A stretch of DNA of 34,175 nucleotides from positions 1-34,175 of the forward strand of contig CACYEN010000018.1 in the NCBI GenBank assembly GCA_902773435.1. Direction: 5' to 3'. The stretch is from an uncultured Lachnospiraceae bacterium (GTDB taxonomy: Bacteria; Bacillota; Clostridia; Lachnospirales; Lachnospiraceae). The notes under the pieces are model-generated. The model saw only the letters and a list, made by a program, of their open reading frames with translations. It did not search any database and was not told where the DNA came from. Shown here one piece after another: positions 12,612 through 19,574 of the stretch (the stretch's first letter is position 1; the number at the start of each line of letters is the position of its first letter). Both the position numbers and the translations under genes were made by a program.

Positions 12612-15011
12612 TCAGACGATATGATGCTCCGCGTAATTCATCACGAACTTCCTGATCGGTCCGAAACCCGTGATCTTTCTTCCCTCTCCGCCGACCACCA
12701 GCGTCGGGGCCGAGACAATCTCATACCTCTCGGCGACTTCCGGCTCGTCGTCCGCGAAGATCTCCTCGTAGGGGATCTTCATCTCCTCGAGAAGCCTCAC
12801 GGTCATCTCGCAGTTCGGGCATGTGTGGGTCCCGATCAAAAGGATGTGTTCATTCTCCTCCGCAGTCTCAGCGGCTGGCGCCTTCGGTTCCTGATTCACC
12901 TGCGCAGCTGTCCCCGCCTTAACCGCGTGCGGCGCCTCGGCAGCTATGGTCTGGGAGTAGACTTTCCTGTCCTTGAATTCCTGCGCCTTGCCGTCGTTCC
13001 AGTTCTGGACCGGCCTGTAGTAACCCGTGATGCGGCTGTAGACTTCCGTCCTCTTTCCGCAGACGGGACATACGTACTGCTCTCCCGAGAGATAGCCGTG
13101 GTCCGTACATACGGAGTAGGTCGGCGACATCGTGTAGTAGGGCAGCCTGTAGTTCTCCGCAATCTTTCTGACAAGAGCGGCCGCGGCTTTCCAGTCCGGC
13201 AGCTTCTCGCCGAGGAAGGCGTGGAACACGGTGCCGGAGGTGTAGAGCGTCTGCAGCTCGTCCTGAATATCAAGCGCCGAGAAGATATCTTCGGTATAGC
13301 CCACCGGCAGGTGGGAGGAGTTCGTGTAGTAAGGCGTACCGTTCTCGTTCGCGGTGATGATGTCCGGATACTGTTCCTTGTCGTGCTTCGCGAAGCGGTA
13401 GGTCGTGGACTCCGCCGGCGTGGCTTCGAGATTGTAGAGGTCGCCGTACTGCTCCTGGTAGTCACTCAGGCGCTCCCTCATATGATTGAGGACTTCCTTC
13501 GCGAACTCCTGTGTCTCGGAATGCGTTAAATCCTTCCTGAGCCACCTGGCGTTGAGGCCCACCTCGTTCATGCCGATGAGGCCGATCGTCGAAAAATGAT
13601 TGCTGAACGTTCCCAGGTATCTCTTCGTGTAGGGATAGAGGCCATTTTCGAGAAGCTTCGTGATGACGTCGCGCTTCATCTTGAGGCTGCGCGCCGACAC
13701 GTCCATCAGACGGTCAAGCCTGGCGTAGAAATCCTTCTCGTTCTCGGCGAGATACGCGATCCTCGGAAGGTTGATCGTCACGACACCGACGCTGCCCGTC
13801 GACTCGCCCGAGCCGAAGAACCCGCCGGACTTCTTGCGCAGCTCGCGCAGGTCGAGGCGGAGGCGGCAGCACATCGAGCGGACGTCGCTCGGCTCCATGT
13901 CGGAGTTGATGTAATTTGAGAAATAGGGCGTCCCGTACTTTGCCGTCATCTCGAAGAGAAGGCGGTTGTTCTCGGTGTCGCTCCAGTCAAAATCTTTAGT
14001 GATCGAATAGGTCGGAATCGGGTACTGGAAGCCGCGGCCGTTGGCGTCGCCCTCGATCATGATCTCGATGAACGCCTTGTTGACCATATCCATCTCGGCC
14101 TTGCAGTCGCCGTAGGTGAAGTCCATGTCCTTCCCGCCGACGATCGCCGGGACGTCCTTCAGGTCCTGCGGAACGACCCAGTCGAGGGTAATATTTGAAA
14201 ACGGAGCCTGCGTACCCCACCTGGACGGCGTGTTGACGCCGTATACGAACGACTGCACGCACTGCTTGACCTCCTTGTAGGGGAGGTTGTCCACTTTGAC
14301 GAACGGGGCGAGATAGGTATCAAATGATGAAAATGCCTGCGCCCCCGCCCACTCATTCTGCATAATACCGAGGAAGTTGACCATCTGGTTGCAGAGCGTG
14401 GAGAGGTGGCTCGCCGGCGCCGACGTGATCTTGCCGGGGATTCCGCCGAGTCCCTCGCGGATCAGCTGCCGAAGGCTCCAGCCCGCGCAGTAACCGGTCA
14501 GCATGGAGAGGTCGTGAATGTGAATCGCGGCGCTCTTGTGGGCCTTCGAGATCTCCTCGTCGTAGATCTCGCTCAGCCCGTAGTTCGCCGTGATCGCGCC
14601 GGAGTTGGACAGAATCAGTCCTCCGACGGAATAGGTGACGGTGGAGTTCTCCTTCACGCGCCAGTCGTTGACCTTGAGATAGTTGTCGACAAGGTCCTTG
14701 TAGTTGAGAAGCGCGGAGCCGACGTTGCGCATCTTCTCCCGCTGCTTCCTGTAGAGAATATAGGCCTTCGCGACGTCCGCGTAGCCCGCGTCGGAGAGCA
14801 CGGTCTCCACGCTGTCCTGGATATCCTCGACGGAGATGACATCATTTTTGATCTTGCTCTCGTAGTCAGACGTGACCTGAAGCGCAAGCATGTTGATGAT
14901 AGTCGGGTGATAATTCCTGTCGACCGCATCGAACGCCTTCGTGATCGCGGCGCCGATCTTGTTGATATCAAAATCGACAGTTACCCCGTCTCTCTTTAAA
15001 ACCCGATACAT
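12612..15011 (-). CDS. nrdD: Anaerobic ribonucleoside-triphosphate reductase with C-terminal glutaredoxin-like domain
   Basis: The 799-residue protein makes deoxyribonucleotides without oxygen. Residues 1-90 form an ATP-cone. The catalytic barrel follows (GYCAGWSLRQL, GFFGSGESTGSVGVVTINLPR). A zinc site is made by C635, H638, C648 and C651 (CTDHG, CPVCG). The glycyl radical is G663 in RITGYY. Beyond about residue 690, after an Ala/Glu-rich linker, is a roughly 80-residue glutaredoxin/NrdH-like domain with C731-PN-C734 and the cis-proline motif SAPTLVV. That fused domain may supply electrons for the active-site disulfide (inference). GGGGAGGGGAG precedes ATG 15011. It has its own promoter with NrdR-like boxes. 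Confidence 0.96.
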   Translation of the reverse strand: MYRVLKRDGVTVDFDINKIGAAITKAFDAVDRNYHPTIINMLALQVTSDYESKIKNDVISVEDIQDSVETVLSDAGYADVAKAYILYRKQREKMRNVGSALLNYKDLVDNYLKVNDWRVKENSTVTYSVGGLILSNSGAITANYGLSEIYDEEISKAHKSAAIHIHDLSMLTGYCAGWSLRQLIREGLGGIPGKITSAPASHLSTLCNQMVNFLGIMQNEWAGAQAFSSFDTYLAPFVKVDNLPYKEVKQCVQSFVYGVNTPSRWGTQAPFSNITLDWVVPQDLKDVPAIVGGKDMDFTYGDCKAEMDMVNKAFIEIMIEGDANGRGFQYPIPTYSITKDFDWSDTENNRLLFEMTAKYGTPYFSNYINSDMEPSDVRSMCCRLRLDLRELRKKSGGFFGSGESTGSVGVVTINLPRIAYLAENEKDFYARLDRLMDVSARSLKMKRDVITKLLENGLYPYTKRYLGTFSNHFSTIGLIGMNEVGLNARWLRKDLTHSETQEFAKEVLNHMRERLSDYQEQYGDLYNLEATPAESTTYRFAKHDKEQYPDIITANENGTPYYTNSSHLPVGYTEDIFSALDIQDELQTLYTSGTVFHAFLGEKLPDWKAAAALVRKIAENYRLPYYTMSPTYSVCTDHGYLSGEQYVCPVCGKRTEVYSRITGYYRPVQNWNDGKAQEFKDRKVYSQTIAAEAPHAVKAGTAAQVNQEPKAPAAETAEENEHILLIGTHTCPNCEMTVRLLEEMKIPYEEIFADDEPEVAERYEIVSAPTLVVGGEGRKITGFGPIRKFVMNYAEHHIV

Positions 15012-15161
15012 TATTAACTCCCCTCCCCTTGACAGTGACAGCCTGCCGTCCCGGCGGATCCGGTTCTCCCTCGCGGTTCCTTCCTGCTTAAGACAGCATA
15101 CATCCCCTCCTTTCGGAAGGGATATCTTGTGTTCCTCATATATTAAACCGGGAACGCTTCA

Positions 15162-15191
15162 ACTATAAAACGAACAGGAGATGAAAGTCAA
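15162..15191 (-). promoter_or_regulatory. nrdD promoter
   Basis: The minus strand has TTGACT (15191-15186), an 18-nt spacer and TATAGT (15167-15162). The -35 lies inside the downstream NrdR-like box, giving direct repression. The leader before nrdD is about 145 nt. Confidence 0.75.
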
Positions 15192-15232
15192 TATGTTGAA
15201 TTATTTTCGTGAATATGTACTATATTTTGTGC
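15186..15232 (-). promoter_or_regulatory. Tandem NrdR-like boxes
   Basis: Read on the minus strand, GCACAAAATATAGTAC (15232-15217) matches ACACAATATATAGTGT at 12/16. ATTCAACATATTGACT (15201-15186) matches the related box at 11/16. Their starts are 31 bp apart, the three-helical-turn spacing known for NrdR box pairs. The second box overlaps the -35. Confidence 0.65.
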
Positions 15233-15246
15233 CCTGCAGCCCGGTC

Positions 15247-15969
15247 TCAGCCCTCCCCGCGGATCAGCACCCGCTCCGCGAGCGGGCTCAGGATCTCCCG
15301 GAATTCCTCCATTTTTTCCGCTCCCGGGGCCGAGAGGCCGGCGTAGAGAACCGTGTCCCGGTCCGCGAACGCCTGCAGGTAGTAGCGCGGCACGAGCCTT
15401 CCGCTCTCCCTCACAAGCGGCAGCAGCATGCCGCGGATCCCCTCCACGGACTCCCTCGTGTGGAGCGGCACGACGCAGGTCGTCCTCAGCTCGAACGGGG
15501 TGTCCGACGCAAGGAGGAGGCGGACGCTCCTTAAGAAATTCTCCGTGGGAAATGTCTTCGGCGCGGGAAGCCCCGCCGTCGCGGGAAGCTCCTCCGGCCC
15601 GTTCTTCACGTCGACCGCGGCGTAATCCGCGAGCCCCTCCCTCAGGATCCGCTCCAGCATATCCGGGAAGCACCCGTTCGTGTCGAGTTTGACGGCGAAG
15701 CCGTAAGACCGGATCTTCCCGAGAAACTCCGGGAGATCCCCGTGGATACAGGGCTCCCCGCCTGTCACGCAGACGCCGTCGATGAGGCCCTTCCGCTTCC
15801 CGAGAAAGGCGAAGAACCCCTCCTCCGTCATCGCCGCGGGGGGATTTACGAGGAGTTCGCTGTTGTGGCAGTAGACGCAGCGGAGGTTGCAGCCGCCCGT
15901 AAATAAGGTACAGGCGACGCGGCCGGGGTAGTCGAGAAGGCTCATTTTCTGGAGACCGGCAATCAGCAT
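15247..15969 (-). CDS. nrdG: Anaerobic ribonucleotide reductase activating protein
   Basis: The 240-residue radical SAM activase has the cluster motif C27-NLR-C31-VY-C34, preceded by the family signature LLDYPGRVACTLFTGG. GVCVTGGEPCIHGDL and KLDTNGCFP are also typical. It uses SAM to install the glycyl radical on NrdD. The start at 15969 is 9 nt after GGGAGG; an ATG two codons earlier is closer than normal to that site. It lies upstream of nrdD on the same strand, with 235 bp between them and a separate promoter, the reverse of the usual nrdD-nrdG order. Some pyruvate-formate-lyase activases look similar, but context favours NrdG. Confidence 0.9.
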   Translation of the reverse strand: MLIAGLQKMSLLDYPGRVACTLFTGGCNLRCVYCHNSELLVNPPAAMTEEGFFAFLGKRKGLIDGVCVTGGEPCIHGDLPEFLGKIRSYGFAVKLDTNGCFPDMLERILREGLADYAAVDVKNGPEELPATAGLPAPKTFPTENFLRSVRLLLASDTPFELRTTCVVPLHTRESVEGIRGMLLPLVRESGRLVPRYYLQAFADRDTVLYAGLSAPGAEKMEEFREILSPLAERVLIRGEG

Positions 15970-16035
15970 GGACATTCTCCTCCCTGTAAAATCAAACGGA
16001 AACTCTTCCTTTAATACTCGATGGATTCGTGATAG

Positions 16036-16065
16036 ATTATAAGTGTATCCACGGCTTGTTTTCAA
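16036..16065 (-). promoter_or_regulatory. nrdG promoter
   Basis: The minus strand has TTGAAA (16065-16060), an 18-nt spacer and TATAAT (16041-16036). The -35 overlaps the ribosome-binding region of the divergent secreted-protein gene. Confidence 0.7.
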
Positions 16066-16078
16066 GAAGGAGGACATT

Positions 16079-17077
16079 ATGGCTCATTCATCATCCCGAC
16101 GGCTGACGGCGCTTCTGCTGCCCCTCTTGGCCGCCCTCGTACTTCTCTTCTCCGCTGCCGGGGCTGAAGCCGCGGGAAAGCAGGCGACCGCCTCGAACGG
16201 GCCCACGCTCTACTTCGCGATCGACAACACGATCTACAGCATGAACACCCAGACCGGGTCCTTCCGGAAGATCACAAAAGTCACCCAGGTGGCCTATATC
16301 GGCGACATTTCCTACTACAACGGATATCTCTATTTCTGCGGCAACAAATACGTCGGATCCGACGGCGACAACTGCCATATCTGCCGCATCAAGGCGGGCG
16401 GAACGGGGTTCCAGGATCTCGGCGCGGGATTCTCCCCGAGAATCTACGGCGGAAAGATCTATTATTCCCGGGGCAGGGTCACCGTCAGCTACGGAACCCC
16501 GTACACGGATTGCCTCGGTATCGGCCGCATGGCGCTGAACGGGAGTTCGAAGAAGGCCCTGGTGACATTTTCTTATAAATATGCCACCGCGCGCGGGCTT
16601 GAGGTGCTCGGCGACCGGATCTACTTCATCTATTCCGGCTCAGGCGGCATGACCCTCCGCTCCTGCCCGATCTCGGGAAGAAATACGAAGGTCATCTCCT
16701 CCTGCGGCTACTACCATGCAACGAACGGTTCCACCTACTTCTATCAGAACGGCAGCTCCGTCTACAAGATCGGGGCGAGCGGAAAATCGACCTATCTCTT
16801 CAAGATGGCGTCGTCGGAATACCGTATCCTGGGACTGCGGGCCGGCTATCTCTACTACGGCCTCCATTCCTACAACGGTCCGTCGAATTTCCGCAAGCGC
16901 AACCTCAGCACGGGATCGGGGACCAAGATCAACTCGATGGGTATGACCGCGATCCATACCGGGACCGGGAAATTTATCGTCGTCGAGCGCTATGACACGG
17001 GCGGAAACTTCATCGTCGCCCGAATGACAACCGCAGGAAAGAGCTACAAGAAGATCGGCACCTATCACAGGGCGTAA
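16079..17077 (+). CDS. Secreted beta-propeller-like protein (DUF5050-type)
   Basis: The 332-residue protein starts with a signal peptide (basic MAHSSSRR, hydrophobic LTALLLPLLAALVLLF, cleavage near AEA-AG at residue 30). The mature part is built from recurring short strands of the form DxxYYxNGYLYF, GGKIYYSRG, GDRIYFIYSG, GSTYFYQNGSS and AGYLYYGLHS. These are the aromatic sheet repeats of DUF5050 or YncE-like propellers. No catalytic motif is seen, so a binding or surface role is likely (inference). AAGGAGG lies 5-6 nt before ATG 16079. It is divergent from nrdG, so the two genes share a very short regulatory region. A terminator follows. Confidence 0.8.
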   Translation: MAHSSSRRLTALLLPLLAALVLLFSAAGAEAAGKQATASNGPTLYFAIDNTIYSMNTQTGSFRKITKVTQVAYIGDISYYNGYLYFCGNKYVGSDGDNCHICRIKAGGTGFQDLGAGFSPRIYGGKIYYSRGRVTVSYGTPYTDCLGIGRMALNGSSKKALVTFSYKYATARGLEVLGDRIYFIYSGSGGMTLRSCPISGRNTKVISSCGYYHATNGSTYFYQNGSSVYKIGASGKSTYLFKMASSEYRILGLRAGYLYYGLHSYNGPSNFRKRNLSTGSGTKINSMGMTAIHTGTGKFIVVERYDTGGNFIVARMTTAGKSYKKIGTYHRA

Positions 17078-17132
17078 GCCCGGGGGTTAGACCGCGCGTC
17101 CGCTCCGTTCTCCCCTTCCATATGTAAAAAAT

Positions 17133-17172
17133 GCCACCCGGCGTCGCCTGTCTCACGCAGGCACCGGGTGGC
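17133..17172. terminator. Bidirectional terminator between convergent genes
   Basis: GCCACCCGG (17133-17141) pairs with CCGGGTGGC (17164-17172). An inner GCCTG/CAGGC stem is also possible. The plus strand continues TTTCTTCTG; the minus strand continues ATTTTTTAC. Confidence 0.9.
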
Positions 17173-17193
17173 TTTCTTCTGTCCCCTGTCTCC

Positions 17194-18579
17194 TTACTCC
17201 GCTCCCGGATCCGTCGCGCTCCGCTTCCATCTCCCCGACATATAGAAGACCGAACCGATCACAAACGGCATAAAGCCCGCCAGTCCGTCGCCGAACCAGA
17301 ATCCCCTGCACCGCATCCCGAGGCCGAAGCCGAGCAGCGCAGCCAGGCTCACCCTGGAGATCATGCCGTCGATGAGGGCGATGAGGAGGTTGAGTTTCGC
17401 GTTGCCCGACCCGTTGATGATGGCGAACGCGCCGGATCTCGTCGCGGCCCCGAAGAAGTTCAGGATCATGGGGAAGATCAGAATCGACGACTCCGCGAGC
17501 ACCCCCCGGTCGCCGGTGAAGAGCTCGCAGAACGCCTGCGGGAACAGCAGCACGACGACCGTCAGCGCCAGCGAGATCGCGGTGCCGGCGATGAGAACGA
17601 CCCGGAGGATCTTCGGGACCCTGCCGTATTTTCCCGCTCCGATGCTCTGCCCGATCATGGAGGCGCCCGCCGTCGTGAAGGAGTTCGACACGATTCCGAT
17701 CATCAGTCCGACCTTGTTGTAGATGCCGGAGAGCGCGGAGTAGATCATTCCCTCCGCGTTGATCCAGGACGTGAGCACGATCTTCGAGATGTTAATCGCC
17801 GCGGACTGGATCGCCATCGGAATTCCGAGCCGCAGGAGCGGCCCCACGGTCTTCGGATCGATCCGGAAGCTCTCCCTCCGGAAGTCAAACCCGAATTCCT
17901 CCCTGTGCCGGTAGAGATAGATCATCGAGACGACAAAACTGACGCCCTGGCCGATGACCGTCGCGAGCGCGGCCCCGAAGACCTCCATGTGGAAATATCC
18001 CACGAACAGGATGTCGAGCGCCGTGTTGAGGAGGGCGGCGATCGCGATGAAGACGAAGGGGCGCCTGGAATCCCCCATCCCGCGGAGGATCGCCGACACG
18101 ATGTTATAGCCGTAGATGAAGATCAGGCCTGCAATGCAGGTCACCATGTAATCCATCGTGTAGGCATATGATTCCGCGGGCGTATTCAGGACATCGAGAA
18201 TCGGCTTCCGGATCGCGTAGCAGATCAGCGCGATCGACGCCGAGATCAGGAGAAGCAGCGTGAACATCGTCCCGATCAGCTTTCTCATGTCGTCTCTTCT
18301 TCCCGCGCCGACGTACTGGGCGATCAGCACCTGGCCTGCCGAGGCGAACCCCATCGCGAGAAATGTCAGCAGATGAAGAATGTCCCCGCCGATCGAGACG
18401 GCCGACATCCCCGCGCCGCCGATCACCTGTCCTACGACGACCATGTCCACGATGTTGTACACCGCCTGCAGGGCGTTCGCGACAAAGAGCGGCATCGCGA
18501 ACACGAAGAGCTGCTGTGTCACGCTCCCCTCTGTCAGGTCAGTGATCATTGTTTTTCCGGTCTTCACATCTCCGGCCAT
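17194..18579 (-). CDS. MATE-family multidrug/cation efflux transporter
   Basis: The 461-residue integral membrane protein has about 12 hydrophobic segments in two homologous halves. Recognisable MATE segments are FAMPLFVANALQAVYNIVDMVVVGQ in TM1, GFASAGQVLIAQYVGAG at the end of TM2, and SAILRGMGDSRRPF. It exports drugs or metabolites in exchange for Na+ or H+; the substrate is unknown. The start at 18579 has GGAGAGGAG about 13 nt upstream; ATG 18549 is an alternative with no better site. It lies 33 nt after surE on the same strand and probably shares its transcript. A terminator follows. Confidence 0.92.
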   Translation of the reverse strand: MAGDVKTGKTMITDLTEGSVTQQLFVFAMPLFVANALQAVYNIVDMVVVGQVIGGAGMSAVSIGGDILHLLTFLAMGFASAGQVLIAQYVGAGRRDDMRKLIGTMFTLLLLISASIALICYAIRKPILDVLNTPAESYAYTMDYMVTCIAGLIFIYGYNIVSAILRGMGDSRRPFVFIAIAALLNTALDILFVGYFHMEVFGAALATVIGQGVSFVVSMIYLYRHREEFGFDFRRESFRIDPKTVGPLLRLGIPMAIQSAAINISKIVLTSWINAEGMIYSALSGIYNKVGLMIGIVSNSFTTAGASMIGQSIGAGKYGRVPKILRVVLIAGTAISLALTVVVLLFPQAFCELFTGDRGVLAESSILIFPMILNFFGAATRSGAFAIINGSGNAKLNLLIALIDGMISRVSLAALLGFGLGMRCRGFWFGDGLAGFMPFVIGSVFYMSGRWKRSATDPGAE

Positions 18580-18612
18580 CTGCTTCTGTCGTCTCCTCTC
18601 CGGGTCATCTCT

Positions 18613-19353
18613 TCAGACGGGCCAGCCCACGTTGTTGACGGTTCCGATCGACACATATCCCTCGACGAGGGCCCTGAAGTCCGAGCCGTCCTCATTTTCC
18701 TCGTTGTACTCCCCCTCGACCATCAGGCGGACTCCGCCTCCGGGAAGTTCCTGTACCGTGTTGTACCGGTCGCGGTAGAACATACCCGCGGAGACCGTCC
18801 GGTTCTCCAGGATGCCCCTGCACTCGGCCAGGCTGCAGCCCGGGAAATTCACGTTGAGGATCCGTCCCGGCAGATGGGGCCGGTCGATCAGCATCTCAAG
18901 GACGCGGTCGAGATAGGCGTCCGCGACCTCATGGCACGGCTTCGCCTGCTCGGACACGGCGATCGCCGGATATCCCTGGAACGCCGCCTCGAAGGCCGCG
19001 CCGCAGGTCGCCGAGTACTGGACGTCGGATGCCGCGTTGTAGCCGTAATTGATGCCCGCGAGGACGACGTCCGGCCTTACGGGCATCACGTTGAGGCTCC
19101 CTACCCGCACGCAGTCGCCGGGAGTCCCGCTGCACGAGAACGCGTGGACGCCCGGCACCCCGAAGTCGTGGGGATAAATGTCGATATGCGTGTGCAGCGT
19201 GATGCTGTGCGAGGCCGCGCTCCGCTGGTGCTCGGGGGCCACGACCCAGACTTCCCCGTATTTGAGGGCTGCCGCGGCGAGGCGGGCTATGCCGTCGGAG
19301 GAGATGCCGTCGTCGTTGGTTATCAGAATAGATCTCTTCTTATCATTATTCAT
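18613..19353 (-). CDS. surE: 5'/3'-nucleotidase SurE
   Basis: The 246-residue protein is a metal-dependent acid phosphatase/nucleotidase acting on nucleoside monophosphates. The metal-site motif ITNDDGI begins at residue 11, PEHQRSAASHSIT follows, and SGTPGDCV and LAGINYGYNAASDV complete the active site. No signal peptide is present. The start at 19353 is fixed by the family N-terminus; the ribosome site is poor (GAGAAA). An upstream mini-frame (ATG 19373 to TGA 19350, MNIEKSV) ends exactly on this start as ATGA. It precedes the MATE gene in a likely two-gene unit. Confidence 0.94.
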   Translation of the reverse strand: MNNDKKRSILITNDDGISSDGIARLAAAALKYGEVWVVAPEHQRSAASHSITLHTHIDIYPHDFGVPGVHAFSCSGTPGDCVRVGSLNVMPVRPDVVLAGINYGYNAASDVQYSATCGAAFEAAFQGYPAIAVSEQAKPCHEVADAYLDRVLEMLIDRPHLPGRILNVNFPGCSLAECRGILENRTVSAGMFYRDRYNTVQELPGGGVRLMVEGEYNEENEDGSDFRALVEGYVSIGTVNNVGWPV

Positions 19354-19428
19354 ACGGATTTCTCAATATTCATACGGATTTTCTGCTGAACTTGTTTTCC
19401 TGCTGGACTTGTTTTTCTGCTGGACTTG
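19347..19428. repeat. Two adjoining tandem arrays over the surE start
   Basis: A 20-nt duplication (TATTCATACGGATTTCTCAA, then TATTCATACGGATTTTC) covers the surE start codon. It is followed by three 16-17-nt units: TTTTCTGCTGAACTTG, TTTTCCTGCTGGACTTG and TTTTTCTGCTGGACTTG (19379-19428). The duplication created a second ATG upstream of surE. Confidence 0.85.
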
Positions 19429-19503
19429 TAAATGTGGGATCTCGTATCCCGCCCCGTCAGCACAGGTTCTGATTATCTTAGCAGATTTTCCGGCTATTGA
19501 ACA

Positions 19504-19544
19504 GACGCGGCGGGAGGCGCGTATCCCGCGCTTCCCGCCGCGTC
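19504..19544 (-). terminator. 18-bp GC-rich hairpin after the C11 peptidase gene
   Basis: GACGCGGCGGGAGGCGCG (19504-19521) pairs with CGCGCTTCCCGCCGCGTC (19527-19544) with one G-T pair. It lies 30 nt past the peptidase stop. The U-rich tail is weak (TGTTCAAT). Confidence 0.6.
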
Positions 19545-19574
19545 GTCAGCGTAGCATATCAGCCCGGCCCGAAA

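Noticed and set aside
17194-18579. Truncated MATE protein
   Set aside because: Length (461 residues) and both homologous halves are within the normal range for the family.
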